A DNA stretch of 64,000 bases, from assembly GCF_002874965.1 (NCBI RefSeq), contig NZ_CP025624.1, positions 4,526,001-4,590,000 of the forward strand, in the 5' to 3' direction. A model generated the notes under the pieces. It had not been told where the DNA came from, did not search any database, and saw only the letters and a list, made by a program, of their open reading frames with translations. The stretch's first letter is position 1; each line of letters starts with the position of its first letter. The position numbers and the translations under genes are program-made. This DNA is from Pseudomonas sp. NC02 (lineage in GTDB: Bacteria > Pseudomonadota > Gammaproteobacteria > Pseudomonadales > Pseudomonadaceae). Below, piece by piece: positions 18,485 through 28,687 of this stretch.

Positions 18485-21400
18485 TCAGAAATCGCGCTTG
18501 TAGAAAATATCCAGGGAGCTGGCCACGCCGCTGGCCACTTCCAGGTACACCTTCTTGCTCAGCAGGTAGCGCAAGGCAATGGTGTTGGCCGGTTCGAAAA
18601 CCCCGACGCCATAACGCAGGCTGAGCTTCTCGGAGATCTTGCCGCTGGCCACCACGGCGGTGTTGTTGCCGCTGCCCTGGGTGTCCAGCTCAAAGTCCTG
18701 GATGCCCAGGTTCTTGGCGATGTCCGAGGTGACACCGGCACTGCCCATCAACCCGAGACCCAACGCCGCTTCAGCCAGCATGTTGTTGTCCTCACCGTTG
18801 GTGGTGCGTGATCGTCCCAACACCAGGTACGACAAGGCATCCTCCTGGGCCATCGCCGGCTCCGAGAAGATTTGCGTCGTCGGCTGCTCGGCACTGCCGC
18901 TCAGACGAATACCGGCGGTGACGGTCCGGGACGGCTCGGTGGTGATCCGCACCGCTTCGATATCCAGGAACGGCTGGTCAATCGGCCCGGCAAACAACAA
19001 TCGCGCGCGGCGCACAGTCAGGCGTTGGCCGTAGGCCCGGTAGCGGCCGTCGTTGAGCCACAGTTCACCACGGGTGTCCATGTTGTCGCCGATGTGCACA
19101 TGGCCTTGCAGGTTGGCGGTAAGGCCAAACCCGGCGAAGCTCAGCTTGTCCTTGCCTACCTCCACATCGATGTCCATCGCCATGGCCATCGGCGGCTTGC
19201 CCTCTTCGGTCTGGCTGCCGACGATCACCGTGTCATCCGAGACCTTGACCGTCGATGGGGGCAATTCCCGCACGGTGATCTCGCCCTTGGGAATCTGCAC
19301 CTTGCCGGAGATCGCCAGCTTGTCGTTCTTCATGCTGATCTTCAGGTCAGGCGCCACCTCCAGGGCCGCGTACGGTTCCACGGTGACCGGCAGTTGCGTG
19401 CCTTGCAGCGCGATATCCACCGCCAGGGCCTGGCCCCAGTCGATCTGCCCCTTGATAGTGCCCTGCCCGGCCTTGCCGCTGCGCCAGCCGCCATTGAGCT
19501 GCACGCTTTCGCCGGCAATCAACGCCTGGATATTCAGGCCTTCAATGCTGGTGGGCAGTTCCGGGCCGGAGATTTCACCCCCCACCAGGTTGATGCTGCC
19601 GTTGACCTGAGGCGCCAGCAGGCTGCCGCCAATTCGCCCGTTACCGTTGAGCTTGCCGTTGAGCTTCTCGACCATGGGTACAAAGGGGCGGGCCACCGCG
19701 AGGTCGAGGCCGGTCAGGGTGAAGTTGCCGGTGATCGGCTTGTTCTTCGCCAGCGGATTGAGCTGCGCCTGCAACAGCAACTCGCCGAGCTTGCCGCCAC
19801 GGAAATTGAGCTGGGTGTCGATGCGCGTGGGGTTGAGGGTGGTTTCCAGCTTCAGCGTGTCGTAGGGGAAATCCAGCCACTGGTCCTTGTCCTTGACCCG
19901 CAGGGTACCGCCGCTGGCGTCCACCGAGACCACGCCTTTGGGGCCGCTGGCCGGCAGGTCGAGCTGCACGTCGGCATTGAGCTTGCCCTGCCAGGCGAAA
20001 TCCTTGGGCAACCACTGCGCCAGGCTGTCGATTGGGAACTGCTTGAGGTGATAACGCAGCTTCGGCTCGGGCATCAGGCGCTGGTCTTCGCCGCACAGGC
20101 TCGCCGGGCCGGAGACCCAGCAGTGCGCCGCAAAGGTCAGCTTGCCATCGGCCAGGCGCTCGATCTTCGCCGGCGCTTGCAGCTTCCAGTCCTGGCCACC
20201 GGCTTGCACATCGCCGCTGGCCAGGCGCCCGCGCCAGTTGCCTTTGTCGAGGTTGCCGTCCAGGGCCAGGGCCAGCTTGAGCAACGGGCCGGCCAGGTCG
20301 AGCTGGACTTTCTGGCTTTTGATATCGCCCTGGGCGCTGGCACTGAAGGTGCCGAGCTGGGTTTCACCGGCCTGGATGCCACTGCCTTTCAGGTCGACTT
20401 TGGCGCGCTGGGCATTATCCAGGTTCGCGTCCAGGGTCAGGTTTTGCAGGCGGTTATCTTCAAACGCCAGTTGCTGGCCAACCAGGTTGAGCTTGCCTTG
20501 CGGCGCTTTCAGGGTGCCGGCGACGTCGAGGCGACCATTCATCTGCCCGCGCAGTTGCGGCCAGAGCTGGGCGAGGCGCGTCAGCTTGATGTCGATCTGC
20601 CCGGCAAGGCGCTGTTGCAGGCTGCCGCTGCCATAGATGCGGTTGTCGCCGAGGTGGATGTCCAGGGTGCCGAGGGTCCATTGCTCGCCAGCGCCTTCGG
20701 CCTTGGCCTGGAGCACGGCAGGTTGGCCACGCAGACGGCCCTTGAGGTCGAGGTCGGCATTGAGCTTGAGTTGCTCGTTCTTCATTTCACCCTTGCTGCG
20801 CAACGGGCCCGCGAGGGTGCCGGGCAACTCCGCGACCCAATACGCCGGGTTGATCGCCGACAAGTCCAGCGCCGTGTCCCAGGCGATGCCATCGGCAAAT
20901 TGCAGGTTCAGGTGGCCTTCGGCCTTGCCCTGACCAGCCGCGAGTTTCAACTCGGGGAGGAACACTTGCTTGAGGTCGCCACTGAACGGGCTGGCCAGGC
21001 TGAACTTGCCCGCAGGGCCGTCGAGGTCGGCCTTGAAGTTGCCCAGGTAGTTGCCGTCCTTGTAGGAAACTTCACCATTGAAGGTACGCAAGGCCACCTG
21101 GGGTTCGTCGATCACCGGGTACAGGCGATGCCACGGGAAATCCAGCCAGTCGATTTTTGCGTCGGCGCTGAAGCCGTGCTGCCAGTCCAGATTGGCACTG
21201 AGCTTGAGGCTTTGCTTGTCACCGGCATTCAAATCCAGCCCGGCGATCTGCGCGCCCTTGGCGTCGACCTTGCCTTGCAGCAGCAGGTCCACCGGGCCTT
21301 TTTCCGCGGGCAGTACGGCTTTGCCCAGCAACTGGTAACCGTTGCTCAGGTCGCCCTTGGCGGTCAGGTCCAGCTGATTGAGTTGCAGGGTATCGGGCAA

Positions 21401-22171
21401 ATCGGCGCTGGGTTTGAAGCCGTCGGCGGTGATGCGCAGTTGCGCCGGCAGGTTTTCCACCAGCGGTTGCAGTTCGCCGCTGAGCTTGGCCGGCAGGTAG
21501 CCGCTGCTGTCGGCGTCGAGCTTGAGGGTCTTGAGCAAATCGCCATCGACCTTGAGCGCCAGCGCCCAGGGCGCACCGCCCGGCGCGTAAGGCAGGCTCA
21601 GGTTACCGCTGGCGGTCAGCGGCCAATTGCCGGTGGGTTGCAGCAGGCCGGACAGGTCAAGGACCAAACCGTCCCGTTGCAGGTGCACCGAATCGATCTG
21701 CATCCCGGCGGCAGTCCAGTGCGCCGCCAGCTGCAGGCCCTGGAGCTCTTCGCTGCCATTGAACAGCAGGCTGCCAACGCGGATGTCCCCCAACTGAAGG
21801 GCGACCGGCAGTTTCAGGTCCGGCAGGGTAATCGGGCCGCTGCTTTCTTCGGTGCCGGGTGGAAATTGCAGGCTCACCTGCTCCACATCCAGTTGGTTGA
21901 TGCACAAGGTCATGCGCATCAAACAGGCCGGCGACCAGTCGAACTTTGGCGACTGAAGCTCCACGCGGCTGCTGTCCTGCTGCCATAACAGATGGTCGGC
22001 ACTCCACTGCCCGCCCAGGCGACCCTGGAAATTCTCCACGGTCAAACCCGGCACCTGGCCCAGCACCCACCGGCTGCCGGCTTGGGTACCCAGCACCGTC
22101 CACAGTGCCAGCACTATCACCGCGAGGACCGCCAGAATGGCCAGCCCCGCTATTTTCAAACCACGCATCAC
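18485..22171 (-). CDS. tamB: Translocation and assembly module protein TamB
   Basis: A 1228-residue inner-membrane-anchored protein spanning the periplasm. The N terminus has one signal-anchor helix (about residues 6-27). The long central part is a repetitive beta-rich AsmA/bridge-like fold with many 'G.L..DA.LDWQHGF' type stretches. The C-terminal DUF490 domain (about 900-1228) ends in an aromatic residue (YKRDF), as expected for the TamA-interacting end. It works with TamA in outer-membrane protein insertion and, by recent models, phospholipid transport. It overlaps tamA by 4 bases. Confidence 0.93.
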   Translation of the reverse strand: MMRGLKIAGLAILAVLAVIVLALWTVLGTQAGSRWVLGQVPGLTVENFQGRLGGQWSADHLLWQQDSSRVELQSPKFDWSPACLMRMTLCINQLDVEQVSLQFPPGTEESSGPITLPDLKLPVALQLGDIRVGSLLFNGSEELQGLQLAAHWTAAGMQIDSVHLQRDGLVLDLSGLLQPTGNWPLTASGNLSLPYAPGGAPWALALKVDGDLLKTLKLDADSSGYLPAKLSGELQPLVENLPAQLRITADGFKPSADLPDTLQLNQLDLTAKGDLSNGYQLLGKAVLPAEKGPVDLLLQGKVDAKGAQIAGLDLNAGDKQSLKLSANLDWQHGFSADAKIDWLDFPWHRLYPVIDEPQVALRTFNGEVSYKDGNYLGNFKADLDGPAGKFSLASPFSGDLKQVFLPELKLAAGQGKAEGHLNLQFADGIAWDTALDLSAINPAYWVAELPGTLAGPLRSKGEMKNEQLKLNADLDLKGRLRGQPAVLQAKAEGAGEQWTLGTLDIHLGDNRIYGSGSLQQRLAGQIDIKLTRLAQLWPQLRGQMNGRLDVAGTLKAPQGKLNLVGQQLAFEDNRLQNLTLDANLDNAQRAKVDLKGSGIQAGETQLGTFSASAQGDIKSQKVQLDLAGPLLKLALALDGNLDKGNWRGRLASGDVQAGGQDWKLQAPAKIERLADGKLTFAAHCWVSGPASLCGEDQRLMPEPKLRYHLKQFPIDSLAQWLPKDFAWQGKLNADVQLDLPASGPKGVVSVDASGGTLRVKDKDQWLDFPYDTLKLETTLNPTRIDTQLNFRGGKLGELLLQAQLNPLAKNKPITGNFTLTGLDLAVARPFVPMVEKLNGKLNGNGRIGGSLLAPQVNGSINLVGGEISGPELPTSIEGLNIQALIAGESVQLNGGWRSGKAGQGTIKGQIDWGQALAVDIALQGTQLPVTVEPYAALEVAPDLKISMKNDKLAISGKVQIPKGEITVRELPPSTVKVSDDTVIVGSQTEEGKPPMAMAMDIDVEVGKDKLSFAGFGLTANLQGHVHIGDNMDTRGELWLNDGRYRAYGQRLTVRRARLLFAGPIDQPFLDIEAVRITTEPSRTVTAGIRLSGSAEQPTTQIFSEPAMAQEDALSYLVLGRSRTTNGEDNNMLAEAALGLGLMGSAGVTSDIAKNLGIQDFELDTQGSGNNTAVVASGKISEKLSLRYGVGVFEPANTIALRYLLSKKVYLEVASGVASSLDIFYKRDF

Positions 22172-23895
22172 AGCTCAGGCCCCATGGAAAAGTGCAAACG
22201 AATGCCGCCCGGATCTTCGAGGGCATGGGCCAGGTCGAGGCGGATCGGGCCAACCGGCGACACCCAGCGCACACCCACACCCACACCGGTTTTCAGGCTT
22301 GGCATTTCCAGGGTGTTGAACGAGTTGCCTTGGTCGATAAAGGTCGCGATCCGCCATTTTTCGGCGATGGAATATTGGTACTCGGCGCTCAGGGCCACCA
22401 TGTAGCGGCCGCCGATGCGGTCGCCACGATCGTTTTCCGGGGACAGGGTCTGGTACTCGTAACCCCGTACGCTCTGGTCGCCACCGGCAAAAAAGCGCAA
22501 CGACGGCGGCACGGATTTGTAGCCGTTGGTGGCACTGCCGCCAAACTGCGCCCGGGCCAGGAAACGGTGGTTGTCCCACAGGGTGGTCAGGCCCTTGATC
22601 GTCGCCGTGCCGTAAAGCAGATTGGTGTCGGAACCCAGGCCTTCCTTGGCGACCTTGGCGTCGAACAGCAGGCGATAGCCGTTGTGCGGGTCGATGCGGT
22701 TGTCGCTGCGCAGGTAGGAATAACTGATGCCCGGCATCAGCAGCGTACTCAGGCCCGAGTCGTTGCCCAGGCGATACTCTTCGCGCTGCCATTTGAGCGA
22801 GATCACCCGCGTCCAGCCGCTGGGCAACTTGCTGTGCCACTCGGGGCCGAGGGTGAGCAGTTTACTCAGGGTGTCGGTGTTGGCGATTTCTTCATTCTGG
22901 TAACCGCCGGCAAAGCGAAGTTTGTCGGTCAGTGGCGGGTCCATGGGAATGTCGTACCACAACCCGACGTTCTGCCGAGGCGCGGAAAGCTCGGCTTCCC
23001 AGCCATAACTGTGGCCCTGGGGGTTGACCCAGTGGCGCGTCCAGTTGGCCTTGCCCCGCGGGCCGACGTCGGTCGAGTAACCGAGGCCCAGGCCCATGGT
23101 GCGCGGCTTGCGGGTTTCCAGTTGCACGGCCACCGGGATCACGTCATTGGTCGAGGCCGCCGGGGCGGCGTCCACGCGCACGCCCTCGAAAAAGCCGCTG
23201 GATTGCAGGTTCTGGTTGAGTTCGGCGATCAGTTCGGAGTCGTAAGGCGCGCCGCTCTTGAACGGCACCATGCGTTGCAGCAGGTCGTCATCAAACGGCG
23301 TGTCGCCGGCAAAGCTGACCTTGCCCAAGGTGTAGCGTGGGCCACTGTCGTAAATGAGTTCGATATCGGCCACCCCCGCCTTGGGGTCGACCGAGAGTTT
23401 CTGGCTGGTGAAGCGCCCGCTGAAAAAGCCGTAGCGTGACGCCTGGTTCTGGATGACGCGCTTGGCGTCTTCGTAGTTGCCGTGGTTGAGCACGGCGCCG
23501 GATTTGAGTTGGTCGCTGGCGGGCACGCGAAAGGCCTTGAGGTCGGCGGCCTGGCCGTCGACCCGAATGGTCACATTGCGCAAATGCACCGGTTCGCCGG
23601 GGTCGATGGTGAGGATCAGGCGCGGGTTCTTGCCGCCCTTCACATCGCTGGCAATCTGCGGTTGGTAGTAGCCCAGCGCCTGGGCGGCCTTGCGGGCCTG
23701 CTCCTCGGCGCCACGGCTGAACCGCAGCAGGGCTTCTTCGTCACGATCGCCGACCCCGCCGATATAGCCTTCGATGTTGGCTTTCAACGCGTCGTTTGAA
23801 GGCTTGATGCGCACATCCAATTCGCTTTGCGCCAAGGCGCCGCAGCTCGTGAACAGCAGAATCAAGCCGCTGGTAAATCTTCCTGGAAACTTCAT
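22168..23895 (-). CDS. tamA: Translocation and assembly module protein TamA (Omp85 family)
   Basis: A 575-residue outer-membrane barrel protein. A signal peptide ends near CGALAQS (residue ~23), then three POTRA domains (about 25-265), then a 16-strand Omp85 barrel. The barrel contains FFAGGDQSVRGYEYQTLSP, with the VRGY motif of the conserved lid loop, and ends with an Omp85-type final strand. It acts with TamB on assembly of a subset of outer-membrane proteins. Translation is coupled to tamB through a 4-base overlap. Confidence 0.94.
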   Translation of the reverse strand: MKFPGRFTSGLILLFTSCGALAQSELDVRIKPSNDALKANIEGYIGGVGDRDEEALLRFSRGAEEQARKAAQALGYYQPQIASDVKGGKNPRLILTIDPGEPVHLRNVTIRVDGQAADLKAFRVPASDQLKSGAVLNHGNYEDAKRVIQNQASRYGFFSGRFTSQKLSVDPKAGVADIELIYDSGPRYTLGKVSFAGDTPFDDDLLQRMVPFKSGAPYDSELIAELNQNLQSSGFFEGVRVDAAPAASTNDVIPVAVQLETRKPRTMGLGLGYSTDVGPRGKANWTRHWVNPQGHSYGWEAELSAPRQNVGLWYDIPMDPPLTDKLRFAGGYQNEEIANTDTLSKLLTLGPEWHSKLPSGWTRVISLKWQREEYRLGNDSGLSTLLMPGISYSYLRSDNRIDPHNGYRLLFDAKVAKEGLGSDTNLLYGTATIKGLTTLWDNHRFLARAQFGGSATNGYKSVPPSLRFFAGGDQSVRGYEYQTLSPENDRGDRIGGRYMVALSAEYQYSIAEKWRIATFIDQGNSFNTLEMPSLKTGVGVGVRWVSPVGPIRLDLAHALEDPGGIRLHFSMGPEL

Positions 23896-23959
23896 AGCCC
23901 GGGATGCTACACGAGCTTGGGAGCGAGTTAGAACCCGGATTTGTCTGAATAATTCTGTC

Positions 23960-24610
23960 TTAAACCGTTGCAGCCTGTAACACCTGCGGATTTGCGTGAA
24001 AGAACACGTGTTCCAGTACCGGTCCTACAGCGACCTCGCCGATCTCTTCATAGCCCTGGCGCTTATAGAATTCCAGATAGCGAGAATTCCCCGTGTCCAG
24101 CACCACGCCCGAGGAATGCGGGTCTTCGGCGCACCAGTTGTGCACCGCTTCCAGCAGTTGCTCACCGTAGTGCTTGCCCTGGAATTGCGGGTGAATCCCC
24201 AGCAACGGCAGCACATGCACCGAATCCGAGGGCAGGCACGCCAGCACTGCCTGATGGTATTCCAGGTAACGCCGGGTACCGCGCACACCGGTACTCAGCC
24301 ACATGCGCAACTGCCAGGTCCAGCTTTCGGTGATGCCCAGGCGGCGGGTCGGTGGCGCGATCAGGGCGATGCCGATCAGCCGGTCGTTGACCAACAGGCC
24401 AATCGCCGGGAGTTTCTGGAAGAAGTGCTGCTTAACCAGTTCACGCACCGTGGCGCGCACCCGCTGTTCGTAGCCGGGACGTTCGGCTTCGAAGATGTAG
24501 GCGAACGTCGGCTCATGGCGATAGGCCTGGTACAACAGCGAACGGGCTTCGCGGGAATAGCCGCTGTCGAGCATGTGGATCTGGGCGATGGCAGTCGAGG
24601 TGTCAGGCAT
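23960..24610 (-). CDS. GNAT-family N-acetyltransferase
   Basis: A 216-residue protein with the acetyl-CoA binding signature of GNAT enzymes. Strand beta-4 is LPLLGIHPQFQGKHYGEQLLEAV (Q/RxxGxG/A-like, about 130-152), followed by VVLDTGNSRYLEFYKRQGYEEIGE, where the Asn and Tyr are typical of the C-terminal part. The acceptor substrate is unknown. It lies 64 bases upstream of tamA in the same direction and could be transcribed with tamAB, although the gap makes this uncertain. The 203 bases between it and xthA show no further gene. Confidence 0.85.
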   Translation of the reverse strand: MPDTSTAIAQIHMLDSGYSREARSLLYQAYRHEPTFAYIFEAERPGYEQRVRATVRELVKQHFFQKLPAIGLLVNDRLIGIALIAPPTRRLGITESWTWQLRMWLSTGVRGTRRYLEYHQAVLACLPSDSVHVLPLLGIHPQFQGKHYGEQLLEAVHNWCAEDPHSSGVVLDTGNSRYLEFYKRQGYEEIGEVAVGPVLEHVFFHANPQVLQAATV

Positions 24611-24813
24611 AACAGTGAATCTCCCCTGGGCGCTGACTCAAAAGGTCGCGCTCTTGTTATTACGAACGTCTGCGGCACTGTTTCGTTCAGTGTAGCCACC
24701 AGAGGCCGCTTCGCAGCCTAACGCAGCCTCGTACCTCGGCAGCTGCTACAAGGCTGGCTCCCGTCCTACATTGTCGGCTAGCATCGCCCTTTTGCCAGAC
24801 TGGACCGCCGACC

Positions 24814-25626
24814 ATGAAAATCGTGTCTTTCAATATCAACGGGCTGCGCGCCCGCCCTCATCAGCTGGCGGCACTGATCGAGAAACACCAGCCGGACGTG
24901 ATCGGCCTGCAGGAAACCAAGGTCCACGACGACCAGTTCCCGCTGGATGAGATCAAGGCCCTCGGCTATCACGTGTATTACCACGGGCAGAAAGGCCACT
25001 ACGGTGTTGCCCTGCTCTCGCGCCAGGAACCGCTGGCGCTGCACAAAGGCTTTGCCAGTGACGAAGAAGACGCCCAGCGCCGGTTTATCTGGGGCACCTT
25101 CGCCGACGCCAACGGCAACCCGATTACCATCATGAACGGCTATTTCCCACAGGGCGAAAGCCGCGACCACCCCACCAAGTTCCCGGCCAAGCAGCGCTTC
25201 TACGAGGACCTGCAAACCCTCCTGGAGTCGCAGTTCAGCAATGAACAGGCCGTGGTGGTAATGGGGGATGTGAATATTTCCCCGGAAGACTGCGACATCG
25301 GCATCGGTGCCGACAACGCCAAGCGCTGGCTGAAGACCGGCAAGTGCAGCTTCCTGCCGGAAGAACGCGAGTGGATGGCCCGCCTGAAGAACTGGGGCCT
25401 GGTGGACAGCTTCCGCCACCTCAACCCGGATGTGGCAGACCGCTTCAGCTGGTTCGATTACCGCAGCCGTGGTTTTGAAGACGAGCCAAAGCGCGGGCTG
25501 CGAATCGACGTGATCCTGGCTTCCCAAGGCTTGTTGCCCCGGGTGAAGGATGCCGGTGTGGACTACGACCTGCGCGGCATGGAAAAACCCTCCGATCATG
25601 CACCGATCTGGCTGGAATTGAGCTGA
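24814..25626 (+). CDS. xthA: Exodeoxyribonuclease III
   Basis: A 270-residue DNA-repair nuclease (AP endonuclease, 3'-5' exonuclease, 3'-phosphatase). The motifs are [13 protein letters not shown] (2-14), LQETK (33-37) with the metal-binding Glu, YFPQGES with the conserved Tyr, [13 protein letters not shown] (near 151) with the catalytic Asp/Asn, and the C-terminal [10 protein letters not shown] with the catalytic Asp-His. Length fits the ExoIII family. The ATG at 24814 is the only sensible start. Confidence 0.96.
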   Translation: MKIVSFNINGLRARPHQLAALIEKHQPDVIGLQETKVHDDQFPLDEIKALGYHVYYHGQKGHYGVALLSRQEPLALHKGFASDEEDAQRRFIWGTFADANGNPITIMNGYFPQGESRDHPTKFPAKQRFYEDLQTLLESQFSNEQAVVVMGDVNISPEDCDIGIGADNAKRWLKTGKCSFLPEEREWMARLKNWGLVDSFRHLNPDVADRFSWFDYRSRGFEDEPKRGLRIDVILASQGLLPRVKDAGVDYDLRGMEKPSDHAPIWLELS

Positions 25627-25649
25627 TTTCTTAACAGCAGCGCCGTTAA

Positions 25650-25741
25650 ATGTGGGAGCGGGCTTGCTCGCGAATACGGAGTGTCAGTCACCGGATACGT
25701 CGACTGACACACTGTATTCGCGAGCAAGCCCGCTCCCACAC
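25650..25741. repeat. REPIN (paired inverted REP elements)
   Basis: GTGGGAGCGGGCTTGCTCGC and its complement face each other across about 45 bases, which themselves contain a GTGTCAGTC...GACTGACAC inverted repeat. This is the classical REP doublet of P. fluorescens-group genomes. It lies between xthA and the next gene and may act as a hairpin in the transcript. Confidence 0.9.
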
Positions 25742-25827
25742 TTTTTGACGGCGTGATGCCGGTCATATTGCTGAAACCTCTCTGACTTAATCTCGCGGCA
25801 CTCCCTTTGGCTTGAGAAGGTGCCGGC

Positions 25828-27168
25828 ATGATGCTGCGCGTTCTATCCCTGCTGGCACTGTTCAGCGCATTTCCCCTCGCCGCTTTTTCCACCCCTCTGC
25901 CCTTCCCCGAACATGGCCCGGCCTTGCGCATCCAGGGTTCCAACACCATCGGCGCGGCGCTTGGCCCGGCGCTGGTCAAGGGGCTGATGGAGCAACAGGG
26001 GTTGCAAGCGGTGCACAGCGAGCCATCTGACCAGGCCAACGAACAGCACATCGTCGGCAAGACTCGCCAGGGCCAGAAGGTGACGGTGGAAGTGGCGGCC
26101 CATGGTTCCAGCACCGGGTTCGCAGCCCTGAAAAACGCCAACGCCGACCTCGCGGCGTCTTCCCGGCCGATCAAGGACAGCGAACTGGTGGACCTCGAAG
26201 CCCTCGGCGACCTGAAAAGCCCCGACGCCGAACAGGTCATCGCCATTGACGGGCTGGCGATCATCCTCAACCCACGCAACCCGTTGGGGACGCTGAACAC
26301 CGCGCAACTGGCGCAGATCTTCAGCGGCGAAGTCTCGACCTGGGAACAACTGGGCAGCATCGGTGGCCAGATTCACCTGTACGCGCGGGATGATCAATCC
26401 GGCACCTATGACACCTTCAAGGAACTGGTGCTCAGCCGGCGCGGCAAGTCGTTGGATGGCAGCGCCAAGCGCTTCGAATCCAGCGAGCAGTTGTCGGATG
26501 CTGTCAGCCATGACCCCCAGGGCATCGGTTTTATCGGATTGCCCTATGTGCGCCAGGCCAAGGCGGTGGCCATCGTCGATGGCGACTCGCAGCCGATGCT
26601 GCCGCTGAACAGTTTGATCGCCACCGAGGACTACCCACTGTCACGCCGGTTGTTCTTCTACCTGCCACCTGTTGCACAAAACCCCTGGGCCAAGGCCCTG
26701 GTGGACTTTGCACAAAGCAGCAAGGGCCAGGCGATCGTCGCCGCCAACGGTTTTATCGCACAGCAGGTGCAGGCCATGGCGGTGGAACCACGGGCGCCGA
26801 TGCCCGGGGATTACCAGGCGATTGCCCGACAAGCGCAGCGCCTGACGGTGAATTTCCGGTTTGAGGAAGGCAGTGCCAGCCTCGACAACAAGGCGCGCCA
26901 GGACCTGATGCGGGTAGTGGCTTATATAAAGAGCCACGGCAAGCTGGACAAGCAGGTGACGCTCGTGGGGTTTGGGGATGCCAAGAGTGATGCGCAGCGG
27001 GCGGCGCTATTGTCGAAGTTGCGAGCGATGGCGGTGCGCCGGGAATTGGTCAAGAGCGGCGTGGTGCTGAGGGACATTCAGGGGTTCGGTGCCGAGATGC
27101 CGGTGGCGGCAAATACAGCGGATGAGGGACGGATCAAGAATCGGCGGGTGGAGGTTTGGGTGTATTGA
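25828..27168 (+). CDS. Periplasmic substrate-binding (PstS-like) domain fused to OmpA-like domain
   Basis: A 446-residue exported protein. Residues 1-20 form a signal peptide (cleavage near AFS-TP). Residues about 28-320 are a type-II periplasmic-binding domain of the phosphate-binding class: IQGSNTIG near 33, AHGSSTGFAAL near 92, and ARDDQSGTYDTFKEL near 190. Residues about 335-446 are an OmpA/MotB peptidoglycan-binding domain (FRFEEGSASLDNKARQDL and ending GRIKNRRVEVWVY). No ABC-transporter genes are adjacent, so it is not an obvious transport component; anchoring a ligand sensor to peptidoglycan is one possibility. GAGAAGG precedes the ATG by 7 bases. Confidence 0.85.
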   Translation: MMLRVLSLLALFSAFPLAAFSTPLPFPEHGPALRIQGSNTIGAALGPALVKGLMEQQGLQAVHSEPSDQANEQHIVGKTRQGQKVTVEVAAHGSSTGFAALKNANADLAASSRPIKDSELVDLEALGDLKSPDAEQVIAIDGLAIILNPRNPLGTLNTAQLAQIFSGEVSTWEQLGSIGGQIHLYARDDQSGTYDTFKELVLSRRGKSLDGSAKRFESSEQLSDAVSHDPQGIGFIGLPYVRQAKAVAIVDGDSQPMLPLNSLIATEDYPLSRRLFFYLPPVAQNPWAKALVDFAQSSKGQAIVAANGFIAQQVQAMAVEPRAPMPGDYQAIARQAQRLTVNFRFEEGSASLDNKARQDLMRVVAYIKSHGKLDKQVTLVGFGDAKSDAQRAALLSKLRAMAVRRELVKSGVVLRDIQGFGAEMPVAANTADEGRIKNRRVEVWVY

Positions 27169-27179
27169 GGACGCGGAGC

Positions 27180-27295
27180 GTCCGGGGCAGCATTCCCACG
27201 CAGAGCGTGGGAACGATCAAATGGCCTCATCGCGGCAAGCCCGGCTCCCACAGTTGACTGCATTCCCCTGTGGGAGCTGGCTTGCCTGCGATGAA
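27180..27295. repeat. Mixed REP-type repeats
   Basis: One copy of the TTCCCACGC...GTGGGAACGATC unit seen near 13.5 kb is followed by CGGCAAGCCCGGCTCCCACA and TGTGGGAGCTGGCTTGCC, an inverted pair of the second REP type. They fill the gap between the convergent OmpA-fusion and acyl-CoA dehydrogenase genes. Confidence 0.8.
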
Positions 27296-27307
27296 GACAC
27301 CTCGGTT

Positions 27308-28537
27308 TTACTGCCCGCTGCGCATCATTTCCCGCGGCACATACTTGCCGATCTCGAACTTGCCGATTGCTGCGCGGTGCACTTCGTCCGGGCCATCGGC
27401 CAGGCGCAGGGTGCGCTGCATGGCGTACATGTAGGCCAGCGGGAAGTCATTGGATACGCCGGCGCCACCGTGGATCTGGATGGCGCGATCGATCACCCTC
27501 AACGCCACGTTCGGCGCCACCACCTTGATCTGGGCGATTTCGCTTTTCGCGACCTTGTTGCCCACGGTGTCCATCATGTAGGCAGCTTTCAGGGTCAGCA
27601 GGCGCGCCATGTCGATTTCCATCCGCGAGTCGGCGATCTTGTCGATATTGCCACCCAGGCGGGCCAGCGGCTTGCCGAAGGCGGTACGGCTGACGGAACG
27701 CTTGCACATCAGTTCCAGCGCGCGCTCGGCCATGCCGATGGAACGCATGCAGTGGTGAATACGGCCCGGACCAAGGCGCCCCTGGGCAATTTCAAAGCCC
27801 CGGCCTTCGCCCAGCAGGACGTTTTCGTACGGCACGCGGACGTTTTCAAACAGCACTTCGGCGTGGCCATGGGGTGCGTCGTCATACCCGAACACCGGCA
27901 GCGGGCGCACGATCTTCACACCGGGCGCATCCACCGGTACCAGGATCATCGAGTGCTGCTGGTGGCGCGGCGCATCCGGGTTGCTCAGGCCCATGAAGAT
28001 CAGGATCTTGCAGCGCGGGTCGCAGGCGCCGGAGGTCCACCATTTTTTACCGTTGATCACCCACTCGTCGCCGTCGCGCTCTGCACGGGCGGCCATGTTG
28101 GTGGCATCGGAGGAAGCCACGTCCGGCTCGGTCATGGCAAATGCCGAGCGGATTTCGCCGCGCAGCAGCGGTTCGAGCCAGCGCTGTTTTTGCTCTTCGT
28201 TGGCGTAGCGCACCAGCACTTCCATGTTGCCGGTATCCGGTGCCGAGCAATTGAACGGCTCCGGCCCCAGCAAGGAGCGGCCCATGATTTCGGCCAGGGG
28301 TGCGTATTCCAGGTTGGTGAGGCCGGCGCCCAATTCGGATTCCGGCAGGAACAGGTTCCACAGGCCTTCGGCTTTAGCCTTGAGCTTCAACTCTTCCATG
28401 ATGGCGGTGGGCTGCCAGCGGTCACCTTCGGCAACCTGGCGTTCGAACACAGGCTCGGCCGGGTAGACGTAGGCATCCATGAACGCGGTGACGCGTTCAC
28501 GCAGTTCCTGAACCTTGGGCGAATAGGCGAAATCCAT
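27308..28537 (-). CDS. Acyl-CoA dehydrogenase family protein (ACAD10/11-like)
   Basis: A 409-residue flavoprotein that removes two hydrogens from an acyl-CoA. The substrate/FAD-binding motif [17 protein letters not shown] is near residue 135, the FAD-domain motif [16 protein letters not shown] near 160, and [14 protein letters not shown] near 280. The C-terminal [16 protein letters not shown] and [12 protein letters not shown] pattern is that of the ACAD10/11-like subgroup rather than the short-chain enzymes with AGTSEI. Start 28537 has GAGAAGG 7 bases upstream; an in-frame ATG at 28573 lacks one. It is divergent from a LysR gene that probably controls it. Confidence 0.9.
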   Translation of the reverse strand: MDFAYSPKVQELRERVTAFMDAYVYPAEPVFERQVAEGDRWQPTAIMEELKLKAKAEGLWNLFLPESELGAGLTNLEYAPLAEIMGRSLLGPEPFNCSAPDTGNMEVLVRYANEEQKQRWLEPLLRGEIRSAFAMTEPDVASSDATNMAARAERDGDEWVINGKKWWTSGACDPRCKILIFMGLSNPDAPRHQQHSMILVPVDAPGVKIVRPLPVFGYDDAPHGHAEVLFENVRVPYENVLLGEGRGFEIAQGRLGPGRIHHCMRSIGMAERALELMCKRSVSRTAFGKPLARLGGNIDKIADSRMEIDMARLLTLKAAYMMDTVGNKVAKSEIAQIKVVAPNVALRVIDRAIQIHGGAGVSNDFPLAYMYAMQRTLRLADGPDEVHRAAIGKFEIGKYVPREMMRSGQ

Positions 28538-28639
28538 GGGCAGCACCTTCTCAATGGAGGTTGTTGAGGTCATGAATCGATGCTAGAACAGCGTTGATAA
28601 TTTACCTAGCCTATTCTCGGCGTGTATTAACATTCATCA

Positions 28640-28654
28640 CCGATATATGATCGG
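28640..28654. promoter_or_regulatory. Possible LysR operator half-sites
   Basis: CCGAT-N5-ATCGG lies in the 150-bp divergent region between the acyl-CoA dehydrogenase and the LysR gene, about 35 bases before the LysR start. Its position and symmetry fit a LysR-type site, but the arms are only 5 bp. Confidence 0.35.
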
Positions 28655-28687
28655 CGTATGGACACCTAACAATAAGAGCGCAGCGAA

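Noticed and set aside
18872..21988. Antisense open frame of over 1000 codons on the plus strand
   Set aside because: It lies entirely opposite tamB, whose domain pattern is clear. Long antisense frames are common in GC-rich genes with third-position bias, and no ribosome site, family motif or plausible product is visible.
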